Part shown: positions 11,536 through 21,086 of the stretch, piece by piece
Numbering within the stretch: position 1 is the stretch's first letter
How the letters are laid out: each line of letters opens with the position of its first letter
Assembly (NCBI RefSeq): GCF_964204645.1
Contig: NC_134029.1
Span: 16,760,450 to 16,820,449 of the forward strand
Direction: 5' to 3'
DNA from: Tubulanus polymorphus
Taxonomy: Eukaryota > Nemertea > Palaeonemertea > Tubulaniformes > Tubulanidae
Length of the DNA stretch: 60,000 nucleotides
Translations under genes and position numbers: made by a program
The notes under the pieces: model-generated
Databases searched by the model: none
What the model was told of the DNA's origin: nothing
What the model saw: the letters and a program-made list of their open reading frames with translations, nothing else

Positions 11536-12587
11536 AACATCAGATATACAACAATAAAGTGAACACATTACAATTACAGTTACAAACAAGAGAGACAAGT
11601 TAAAAAGGAGAAGAAAGAGAGAGAAAAAAAAAACATATGTAACAAAAATACGATTTACAAGTAATGACAAAAAAAGGAACATTTACACGTTCATGATTCG
11701 AGCGATCAATCAATTCTATGAGTTTATTGCTTCGGGACGGGAAAGAATATAAAAACGCCACGAAAAACTTATGTAGAAAGTGTATAATATTTAATCATTT
11801 GACACGAGCACATTGCCGATGCACACTCGGCCAGTCCTCAGTCCATTCCCTCGGCACTTTTTGGTGTTCCTCCGATATAGCCATATATTTTCCATATCTG
11901 AGTCGATTCTGTGTAAATTACATCTTGCGATTGAATCTTTTTTGTCTTTGTCGATTTCTATGTTATGTTTAGTGTTGACTCTATGGATTTAATAATGGGC
12001 CAGCGTGTTGAAACGGCAGAACCATTCAATTCAGGAACTCGACATGGCACCGCTTGTTTTGCGGAAATGCGGTGTTTTCATGTCTCCACCATATTTCTAG
12101 TTCTAGAATAGAAAATAAAGGAAAAAAGGACCCCAGAATTTGTCGAATATGATTATTATCTTTTAATTACTTTCGATCATCATTAAATTCATTGACAGAT
12201 TCATTCAGTAATTTTTTCAAGTATCTCGTACTCAATCTCTGTTTTGAAAAGCGCAAAAAATATTTCTTTGTTGAAAAAAGTTATCGTTTTTGAAATGTGC
12301 AAATAAGAATTAGTTGCACTGATAGGCTTGTAATGATTTATCGATATATGTTCCAGTTACAGAAAAATTTGTCTTGTTCTACCTGTCTCTGATAGAATGA
12401 TCAGTACCATATAAACGCACCCCCAGTACAATCTGTCTTGCAGCCATGTATGCTAGAAAAAGCTATGTCACATGATAAGTTAACACAGCTTTGACAGCCC
12501 ACCATTTCTAATGTCTGTAATAAATATTTTGGATGTATGTTTTCATTATTTTATCGCTTTTTGACATTGGAATATTCATATTCAAAA
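11536..12587. other. Non-coding stretch
   Basis: No supported gene or bounded repeat. An A/G-rich run lies at 11,585-11,640. Confidence 0.5.
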
Positions 12588-13166
12588 TCAGTACCCTAAC
12601 GCCTACCACACAATCGTACTTAATTTAAATATTTCAATAAAATATTTTTTCAAAAATATTTCAAATAATGTACATATAAATACTGTTTAACAGTTGACTA
12701 TGGTACGTAGAACAGTGTTCATAACAACCGTAGCACATTAAAAGAAAATTGATAGATACCATATTTCTATGTCAGTCCCATAACGGGAAAATATGTAACG
12801 GGACGCGTATTTTTCAAATACAAGATGCTCATTACTATCTTTTTGTCTCTAGAAAGGTATATATTGTGTTATTTAAATCCCCATTAACTTTTGATAGCGT
12901 TTACGACGAATGAACTCAATTTCATGAAATATCGTAGAATCCGATGTCAGTCCCATAACGCCAATCCCATAACGTCGACATGTGTTATGGTACTGACATT
13001 TTAAGATCTTTAAGATATTTAAGAATATTCAATAAGGGTATTGGTGGCTTTTTCAAGTTTCCTGATCCGGATTAACTTAGTATTTTATCATTCGCCTAGG
13101 CAAGTGAAAAAACTAGCAGGGCCAGATATTCAGTAAAGTTCATTCTAAAATTCGTTACGGTACTGA
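12588..13166. repeat. Possible 579-bp foldback/MITE element
   Basis: The ends TCAGTACCCTAACG (12,588) and CGTTACGGTACTGA (13,166) are inverted repeats with one mismatch. Variants of the same word recur inside (GTCAGTCCCATAACG at 12,772 and 12,945; GTTATGGTACTGAC at 12,985). No target duplication was confirmed. Confidence 0.5.
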
Positions 13167-14215
13167 CATAAAATTCTAATTCCCACATCTGAGGTTGATT
13201 TTTTGTATATACGTAGGATGTAAATGCGCGCTGGCGTAAATTTCTACTACCTCAAGGCTACTTCTGTCATAGGTGAAAAACCTAGGTTGATCCCGGCCTT
13301 GAGTTTTATTTTACCACTTTCACCCAGGCCGAAAACACCACAGTATCGCAAAACAAGGTGTGACTATTTTTAGTATATAGTTCCCTGCTAGGATTTGTTC
13401 TGGGCATTCGCCCCATGGATTTCATACAATAGCAGTCTACAAAGTTTTACGTTATACGTGTTACGCCCTGTTAACAGTTGGTAGCTACGTCGAATAAACA
13501 GTTAGTTCTACGGACTCCTAATCCTTCATGGTTGATTTCTGTCGCCTCTGTCATGCAACATGGTAAAACTGTGTCAAATTAACTTATGTCAGATAAAGAA
13601 GCCAATGGACCCTGCTATCGTGGAGAGCCTAATCTGCACCCGGAATCTGCATTATTAGCTGGATGGACGTGTATCGGCCCCACTCCGCGCAGGTGCGCCA
13701 CCGTGCGGGATTTACGCGAAGCAGCAAACACAAACATGGCCACTCTCTCAATTTTCAATGATAGAAATCGTGTGTGCATTTCAATTATTTCGGCTGTTAG
13801 GGTTTTAAGGCACAATATAAGTTGATGATGTGATATGGCGATGTTAATTGATGATAATTCCGCAGTGAAGCTAGTCACGAACGGTGCCGATTGAGTGTAC
13901 AGCTGCCAAAAACACTGAAATGTGCGTAGTTGCGTAACTATTTTCAGTGAATTGCAGACGAAACATGAAGCCTTAACGGCCGTTTAGAAAAAAATTATAC
14001 CAATCGCAATTGTAAAATAAAAATGAGATAGAACCTAAGTTAAAATTCTGGCCATTTCTAAAATGTTATTACTAATTTTTAGTCAGTGCCGAACGTTTAG
14101 TTTTCCAACAATAATGAGGGGTGGTAGGTAGTCATGCAATTCAAGTCATCATTTATTACACGTTACTTCCGTGTTGTTGAAAATCTCGCGAGTCCTGGAC
14201 CAAACCCCAATGAAC
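13167..14215. other. Non-coding stretch
   Basis: No gene recognised. The overlapping frames on both strands at 13,586-13,878 lack domains. Confidence 0.5.
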
Positions 14216-14258
14216 ATTGTGATCTGTGTGCTGGCCACAAATGCACACAGATCACAAT
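14216..14258. repeat. Perfect 16-bp hairpin
   Basis: ATTGTGATCTGTGTGC and GCACACAGATCACAAT are exact reverse complements separated by 11 bases. It may be part of a larger mobile element, but its edges are not clear. Confidence 0.8.
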
Positions 14259-14689
14259 ACACTACCCATTACACACTCCAGTACCCACAGCTTTTATATA
14301 TCCATCCAAATATTTAGAGTGTCTTTCTTCCTGGGTGACTCATTCCGTGTCAAAGTTGAGTTCGCGTCCACTCCAAAATTGTCGGCTCGCCTCTGAAAAG
14401 GACGAGTCCTGCACCAGCTGCTTACAGTGTGCGGGCAACACTACAAGCCGCCCCGTCGTGAGGTTTGAATAATCGAATAGGGTTAGTCTTGGTAAGAATA
14501 AAATAGGGCTGTGATGCAAATAAAACAAAGTCAATTTTAAATGAAAAAAAGGTGAGTAAAGTGTGAGTGAAATGATTAATATTTAAAACATTTGAATATT
14601 TATATTTGTTTAAGTTAGACTTAGTTTAGTAAAAGTATTGTTATAAAAAAGAAGATACTAATAACTTATTTTCATTATTTAACATTAAA

Positions 14690-15064
14690 ATTTACATCTC
14701 GGCAACAAATTTTGTGTATGGAAGACAATATAAAATTGATAATATTACTAGAGTTAATCAAATATTATCAAATGAAACATATTTAATTACTGAACTAATA
14801 GATACTTTAGATAATGGTGCCAAAAATCCTAAAATATTTCATACAGTTTTAAATTATAAAGGTAGTTTAGATGAAAAAATAATAAATATTCTTGAAACTC
14901 CTTTCAATGAAAGAAATGATGATTTGATACTTTCTAAAATCAGAAATTTAATCCTAATGAAAAAATATATTGTTATTGCGGAGGTAAATATTTAAGATCA
15001 CATAAATCAAAGCAAACAATTAAACATATCAATGATGGAAAGAATAATAATTCTATATTGAAAT
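14690..15064 (+). pseudogene. Right-end Polinton gene fragment (Cys-rich C-terminal domain)
   Basis: Shared with the element-A gene at 51,124-51,943: the segments YGRQYKIDN, NQILSNE and ETPFNERNDDLIL, then (after a frameshift near 14,940) a C-terminal NPNEKIYCYCGG..HKSK segment. That segment matches the CNCG...H-x-K Cys/His segment of the A gene. The zinc-finger N-terminus is missing. The function is unknown; the C-x-C...H pattern suggests metal or nucleic-acid binding. Confidence 0.7.
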
Positions 15065-15127
15065 AGGATTAAGCTGTATGTTATAATTATATAATAGTTT
15101 AACATTTTGAAATAAGTTTATGAATAA

Positions 15128-15226
15128 CAATTAAATTGTTAAAATGTTAAATTGTTAGACTGTTGAAATGTTAAATTGTTAGACTGTTGAAATGTTAAAT
15201 TGTTAGACTGTTGAAATGATAAATTG
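15128..15226. repeat. 24-bp tandem repeat
   Basis: About three to four copies of AAATTGTTAGACTGTTGAAATGTT, the last ones imperfect, lie between the two gene fragments of the third Polinton relic. Confidence 0.85.
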
Positions 15227-15339
15227 TTATTTGATTTAATCTTTTAAAAGTTTGATATTTTAAAAATGATTATAAAATATTAAATTAAAAACTAGCAAAT
15301 ATTTATCAATTTTTCAATTTTTTATCTTAAATAAAGGAT

Positions 15340-15552
15340 GGTTTCATTCCAACCGGAAGTAGTGACTTGAAACATTATTTAGTTGCTGGAGGATTAATTT
15401 TAGCTGCGCTATACTTTTATTATGAGAATATTAGTTAAGATCTGATTAATGAAAATATGAAATTAAGTAAGAAGTTAAAGAAGCTGAATGGAAATGGGCA
15501 TACAAATAATAATAATAAAAAAGTTATTGAAATAGATAAACTAATGAATTAA
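15340..15552 (+). pseudogene. Small membrane protein fragment of the third Polinton relic
   Basis: A frame reads DLKHYLVAGGLILAALYFYY (one hydrophobic helix), then an in-frame stop, then a basic tail NENMKLSKKLKKLNG..KVIEIDKLMN. It resembles the one-helix plus charged-tail proteins of Polintons in general layout only. No initiating ATG is seen. Confidence 0.45.
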
Positions 15553-15738
15553 TTAAATAATTTTTTCTTTTTTTCTACATGAGTTGTCAGCCATCGAGCT
15601 ACGTTCCCCTTGCAATGGAAATCCGAGTTACTACAACATTTACGTCGTATATGTATCAATTTCTTCCAGGTTGTTTGGTCTGATAATCAGTAGGTTATCA
15701 TCCTCAGCACCCAGAGAAGTATGTTTATATACATAAGT

Positions 15739-15989
15739 TGTCGTGACGAGCATTTACCTATGAACCATGAAGTACTGAACTGACGTCTCTCGACCTATCC
15801 GAGTCATGCATTTTTCCACCGGGTTTTCGTGTAATCTTGAACTAAATAAAATGTTAGACCGTACTAAACCTTGTAACAGTAAGCACTGCCTTGTTGTCCC
15901 TGGTCGTCGTTCGTTACACTTATTCGTTGGATTCGGAGTTCGTCGTTATGTCTCGTCGCCGTTCGTCCTTGTAGTTAACAGTCGCTACA
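15739..15989 (+). repeat. Candidate 5' LTR of the BEL/Pao element
   Basis: A stretch starting TGTCGTGACGAGCA and ending GTCGCTACA lies just upstream of the gag start. After it comes ATTTGGTCCCTCGAGCCGG, which has the TGGT..C pattern of a tRNA primer-binding site. It contains an AATAAA signal at about 15,845. The matching 3' LTR was not found, so this assignment rests on position and the TG...CA ends. Confidence 0.4.
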
Positions 15990-16056
15990 ATTTGGTCCCT
16001 CGAGCCGGATCCATTTGAAGAAAATTTGAAGAAAGAAGTAACCAGAAGTTCACGAC

Positions 16057-16830
16057 ATGACAGATTTTGAAAGCTTGAAGGAGCTACGGAGGGAGCAACG
16101 AGGACAATTCACGAAATGGAAAAAGAAATGTGACGACCATCTGAAAGAGAAACACGCGGCTCAAGGTATGTCTACCGTTTGCACTCTAAAGCCGGGCGTA
16201 GGTCGACCTTGCGACGCGACGCGATCGTCGCGTTGCGTCACAAGTCGGGGCGTAAGTCGGTTGCGACGCGATTGTCAGCGACTGTGTGCGACTAGTTGCT
16301 CCCAGTCGCAAGAGCGCGTAGTTCGGTTGCGACGGTCGCGTCGCGTCGCAGAAAGTAGAACATGTGCGACTCATTGCGACTGGCGTCGCTGGCAGTCGCA
16401 ACCCGTCGCTGGCAGTCGCAAGGTAGCGTAGGTCGGCGAGTCGTTGCGACGCGATCGTCGCTGGCGGTCGCAGTGAGTCGCAAGCCGTCGCAAGGCCGAC
16501 CTACGCCCGGCTTAAGACATACATTTTCGAAATAGGAAGAGATAGAAAAAGACTTGATAAGTACTTGCGAATTAAGAGGGAGAGATCGTCACAGGAGATG
16601 AATATCTGTGTGAGCGACTTACTGAAATTAACATTCTTGAGATAGCATTTAATCAGTTGTGTGCCAATGTTGCAGACAAAAATTCCAGTTCACTTACGAA
16701 CAGTAAGCGCATATCCTTGCCGAAATTGCAGTTACCAAAATTTGCTGGTGATTTGTTGGAGTGGTGTTCCTTTTGGGATTTTTTTAAGACTACGGTTGAC
16801 GAACAAAGTAATTTGAGTTCAGTGAATTAA
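16057..16830 (+). pseudogene. BEL/Pao retrotransposon gag, 5' part, interrupted by element A
   Basis: An ATG at 16,057 opens a basic helical N-terminus (MTDFESLKELRREQRGQFTK). A GC-rich foldback element then interrupts the frame. The gag core returns as LPKLQLPKFAGDLLEW..FWDFF (about 16,715-16,795), matching the conserved LPKLxLPxFxGDxxEWxxFxDxF block of BEL/Pao gag. It is cut at 16,830 by the Polinton element. The rest of the gag resumes at 52,641. About 20 residues expected between the halves are missing, so some BEL sequence was lost at the insertion. Confidence 0.85.
16190..16513. repeat. GC-rich foldback element inside the BEL gag
   Basis: AAGCCGGGCGTAGGTCG at the left is mirrored by CGACCTACGCCCGGCTT at the right. 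The body is packed with GTCGCAACG/GCGACG words. Its composition is entirely unlike its neighbours. It is partly re-copied at 18,705-18,902 by the local duplication. The frames through it are artefacts. Confidence 0.8.
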
Positions 16831-17585
16831 ATCAATTGGTCGCTCCGCGACCAATTGATTTATTTACAATACACAAATTCATATAATCAAATATATTCAA
16901 ATAATAATAATTATTCTATTATTTAACTAAAATACACACGGCTATGAAAATATATTATAGTTTTAAATTACTTTTAATATTTGTTTTTAATGAACTCGAC
17001 CATTCAACCTTTAACCTAGAACAACTAAACCCCTATTACTCTTAAAATATTTATATACATGAATAAAATATATATGAATAACATATAAATTGATAGATTA
17101 TTCAATATAAAAGTGTAAGTAAAGTGTTAATAAAGTGTGAGCTCTTATAGAATAGATATATAGATATATTTTAAACATATTTCAATATTTATATTTGTAT
17201 GAGTTAGATTTTTAAACATTAAAAGTGTTAGTAAAGTGTGATTGAAATAATTCATATTTAAATCATTGAACTTCTAAAATCAATTTTAATAAAAAATTTA
17301 GTATTAAAATGGAAGCAAATAAGTACTACTGTTCAACATGTAAAATCAATATAGATAAATCCCAAAAAGCAAGACACAATAAAACTAAAACACATTTAGA
17401 GAATAAATTGAAATTAGAATATAAAGATGATATATTAGAAACTAAATTAGATGAATTAAAGAATGAAAAAGAAACATATAAATGTGATACATGTAATCAA
17501 TCATTCAGTGATAAAAGATATTATAAAGAACATTTAAAATCTAAAAGTCATATTGGAAATATTGGAAATATGAATAATGATATTT
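16831..17585 (+). repeat. Left terminal inverted repeat of element A
   Basis: Starts with the hairpin AAATCAATTGGTCGC..GCGACCAATTGATTT and runs, with small differences, to about 17,585. There the match to the reverse complement of 51,684-52,440 stops (GAATAATGATA then divergence). It includes ACACACGGCTATG, the AACTAAACCCCTATTACT end-like word at 17,023-17,040, several GTGTTARTAAAGTGT words, and the first ~90 codons of the polymerase frame. Repeated at 19,220-19,974 by the duplication. Confidence 0.9.
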
Positions 17586-18697
17586 TAGGTGAGGATTATT
17601 TTGATAATGACAATGATCAGAAACATAAGACAATTAAAAGAATAAGAAATAAATTAAACAATAAAAGACCATACATGGAAGATGTAAGAAATTATATTAA
17701 TTCATTAGATAATAAAAAAAATATAGAGATAACCGAAGCATTTAAAAGTGATATTGGTCCAGCTGCTAGTGAGTTTAAATTTCATAAAGGAAAAACATTA
17801 GAAGAAAATAAATAACATTTAGAAAATATGAAAAATATCATAAAAATAATTACTGATGTTGAATACCCTAAAATAAGTATATCTTCTAAAGTAAAGTTTA
17901 GGCAAAAAAAAATTGATACCTTGTTTCTCCGCTCTGCTGAGCTTAAATGTTGACCCGGCCGGCCGCCTATCTACCCTATACATTACTTTTTTTTAAATCG
18001 TGATCAATTTCACCATAACAGACCCGGCCGCTATGGAAATGAACTGTTTATGAATTTTATCATATTTCACAAAAATGACCCGGCCGCTGCGGAGAAACAA
18101 GATATCATTTTTGTTTAGCCTTATAAAATCTGAAGATAAACCAATATATAATATAAATTCTCATTCACAACATATTATATCTAAACAACATATAGATGAA
18201 AAATTAGATAAATGTTATAATGAAGTAAAAACTAAAATAGAAGAGAAATATTTTGAAGGATCTGGTTTAATATTTGATGAAATAATATTTATGACTTTAC
18301 ATGTTTATAACACAAAATATAATAAGTTAACTAAATCGAAACCAATAGATGAAAATAATGAAACCAGATATTGAAGCATCGAGTTATATCAAACTACCAT
18401 TTAAAACTAATGCTGTAATAAATGTACAAAATTTTGAAGATAAATGTTTTCTATGGACAATTATAAGTTGTTTACACGCAGTTGAAGATTATAAACAACA
18501 TAGTTTTAGATTAACACATTATAAACCATTTGAAAATAATTATAAGATAGATAAGTATCCTATTAGAATTAAAAATATCCCAAAAATAGAAAGAGATAAT
18601 AATTTAAGAATAAATGTATTTGATTTAATCAAATCATCAAAAACAAAAGGTAACAATATAAAACATTATACATTAGAACCTTTATATTTAACAAAAG
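17309..18697 (+). pseudogene. DNA polymerase B N-terminal fragment (duplicated unit 1)
   Basis: Duplicate of the first part of element A's polymerase. It has two C2H2-like fingers (YYCSTCKINI..H, YKCDTCNQSF..H), then an acidic linker and the NKRPYMEDVRNYINSLD region. It is stopped by a TAA at 17,813, carries a 220-bp MITE at 17,901-18,120, has a frameshift near 18,370 (frame resumes as DIEASSYIKLPF), and ends abruptly at the duplication border (18,697). It has no catalytic motifs. Confidence 0.9.
17901..18120. mobile_element. PIF/Harbinger-like MITE in polymerase (unit 1)
   Basis: A 220-bp insertion bounded by imperfect ~30-bp inverted ends (GGCAAAAA..TTGTTTCTCCGC and GCGGAGAAACAA..TTAGCC) and flanked by TTA on both sides (17,898-17,900 and 18,121-18,123). 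Removing it with one TTA restores the reading frame seen in element B's polymerase. The 3-bp TTA duplication and GG..CC ends fit PIF/Harbinger. Three GACCCGGCCG words lie inside. Confidence 0.85.
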
Positions 18698-18704
18698 TTC
18701 GGTT

Positions 18705-21086
18705 GCGTAGTTCGGTTGCGACGGTCGCGTCGCGTCGCAGAAAGTAGAACATGTGCGACTCATTGCGACTGGCGTCGCTGGCAGTCGCAACCCGTCGCTG
18801 GCAGTCGCAAGGTAGCGTAGGTCGGCGAGTCGTTGCGACGCGATCTTCGCTGGCGGTCGCAGTGAGTCGCAAGCCGTCGCAAGGCCGACCTACGCCCGGC
18901 TTAAGACATACATTTTCGAAATAGGAAGAGATAGAAAAAGACTTGATAAGTACTTGCGAATTAAGAGGGAGAGATCGTCACAGGAGATGAATATCTGTGT
19001 GAGCGACTTACTGAAATTAACATTCTTGAGATAGCATTTAATCAATTGTGTGCCAATGTTGCAGACAAAAATTCCAGTTCACTTACGAACAGTAAGCGCA
19101 TATCCTTGCCGAAATTGCAGTTACCAAAATTTGCTGGTGATTTGTTGGAGTGGTGTTCCTTTTGGGATTTTTTTAAGTCTACGGTTGACGAACAAAGTAA
19201 TTTGAGTTCAGTGAATTAAATCAATTGGTCGCTCCGCGACCAATTGATTTATTTACAATACACAAATTCATATAATCAAATATATTCAAATGATAATAAT
19301 TATTCTATTATTTAACTAAAATACACACGGCTATGAAAATATATTATAGTTTTAAATTACTTTTAATATTTGTTTTTAATGAACTCGACCATTCAACCTT
19401 TAACCTAGAACAACTAAACCCCTATTACTCTTAAAATATTTATATACATGAATAAAATATATATGAATAACATATAAATTGATAGATTATTCAATATAAA
19501 AGTGTTAGTAAAGTGTTAATAAAGTGTGAGCTCTTATAGAATAGATATATAGATATATTTTAAACATATTTCAATATTTATATTTGTATGAGTTAGATTT
19601 TTAAACATTAAAAGTGTTAGTAAAGTGTGATTGAAATAATTCATATTTAAATCATTGAACTTCTAAAATCAATTTTAATAAAAAATTTAGTATTAAAATG
19701 GAAGCAAATAAGTACTACTGTTCAACATGTAAAATCAATATAGATAAATCCCAAAAAGCAAGACACAATGAAACTAAAACACATTGAGAGAATAAATTGA
19801 AATTAGAATATAAAGATGATATATTAGAAACTAAATTAGATGAATTAAAGAATGAAAAAGAAACATATAAATGTGATACATGTAATCAATCATTCAGTGA
19901 TAAAAGATATTATAAAGAACATTTAAAATCTAAAAGTCATATTGGAAATATTGGAAATATGAATAATGATATTTTAGGTGAGGATTATTTTGATAATGAC
20001 AATGATCAGAAACATAAGACAATTAAAAGAATAAGAAATAAATTAAACAATAAAAGACCATACATGGAAGATGTAAGAAATTATATTAATTCATTAGATA
20101 ATAAAAAAAATATAGAGATAACCGAAGCATTTAAAAGTGATATTGGTCCAGCTGCTAGTGAGTTTAAATTTCATAAAGGAAAAACATTAGAAGAAAATAA
20201 ATAACATTTAGAAAATATGAAAAATATCATAAAAATAATTACTGATGTTGAATACCCTAAAATAAGTATATCTTCTAAAGTAAAGTTTAGGCAAAAAAAA
20301 AATTGATACCTTGTTTCTCCGCTCTGCTGAGCTTAAATGTTGACCCGGCCGGCCGCCTATCTACCCTATACATTACTTTTTTTTAAATCGTGATCAATTT
20401 CACCATAACAGACCCGGCCGCTATGGAAATGAACTGTTTATGAATTTTATCATATTTCACAAAAATGACCCGGCCGCTGCGGAGAAACAAGATATCATTT
20501 TTGTTAGCCTTATAAAATCTGAAGATAAACCAATATATAATATAAATTCTCATTCACAACATATTATATCTAAACAACATATAGATGAAAAATTAGATAA
20601 ATGTTATAATGAAGTAAAAACTAAAATAGAAGAGAAATATTTTGAAGGATCTGGTTTAATATTTGATGAAATAATATTTATGACTTTACATGTTTATAAC
20701 ACAAAATATAATAAGTTAACTAAATCGAAACCAATAGATGAAAATAATGAAACCAGATATTGAAGCATCGAGTTATATCAAACTACCATTTAAAACTAAT
20801 GCTGTAATAAATGTACAAAATTTTGAAGATAAATGTTTTCTATGGACAATTATAAGTTGTTTACACGCAGTTGAAGATTATAAACAACATAGTTTTAGAT
20901 TAACACATTATAAACCATTTGAAAATAATTATAAGATAGATAAGTATCCTATTAGAATTAAAAATATCCCAAAAATAGAAAGAGATAATAATTTAAGAAT
21001 AAATGTATTTGATTTAATCAAATCATCAAAAACAAAAGGTAACAATATAAAACATTATACATTAGAACCTTTATATTTAACAAAAG
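18705..21086 (+). repeat. Tandem duplication, unit 2
   Basis: Second copy of 16,316-18,697. Differences include a TTTAGAG to TTGAGAG change that places a TGA in the polymerase frame at about 19,785, and single-base indels inside the MITE. Sequence continuing past 21,086 is the true downstream part of the polymerase. Confidence 0.95.

Larger units (their letters stand above)
14515..15560 (+). mobile_element. Degraded end fragment of a third Polinton-like element
   Basis: Starting near 14,515 the sequence becomes AT-rich and contains the AAAGTGTGAGTGAAATGATTAATATTT word of element A's terminal repeat. A gene fragment follows (14,690-15,064) that is homologous to the right-end gene of element A. 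Next come a 24-bp tandem repeat and a short membrane-protein frame. It lies outside the BEL flank of element A, so it is a separate relic, in inverted orientation relative to A's right end. It diverges clearly from A, so it is not a recent duplicate. Confidence 0.75.
16316..18697 (+). repeat. Tandem duplication, unit 1
   Basis: This 2,382-bp unit is repeated at 18,705-21,086 (constant offset 2,389; 7 bp TTCGGTT between). It covers half the GC-rich foldback, the end of the BEL gag, the gag/element-A junction, the left terminal repeat of A and the first part of A's polymerase gene. The two copies differ at only a handful of bases, so the event is recent or an assembly duplication of two haplotypes. 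Confidence 0.95.

Noticed and set aside
13586-13878. Overlapping coding frames on both strands
   Set aside because: Neither shows a domain, start context or splice sites.
14134-14472. 112-codon Cys-containing frame
   Set aside because: Crosses a perfect 16-bp hairpin and lacks a regular Cys spacing or a known motif.
15128-15226. CRISPR-like array
   Set aside because: 24-bp units are head-to-tail without unique spacers, in an animal genome.
16057-16431. 124-codon Arg/Cys-rich frame and antisense partners at 16,186-16,483
   Set aside because: Only the first ~36 codons belong to BEL gag; the rest is translation of the GC-rich foldback element.
16826-16831. Exact 6-bp target duplication for element A
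   Set aside because: Only ATTAA is shared with 52,636-52,640; the sixth base differs (A versus C) and the outer left end is lost, so I list it as likely, not proven.
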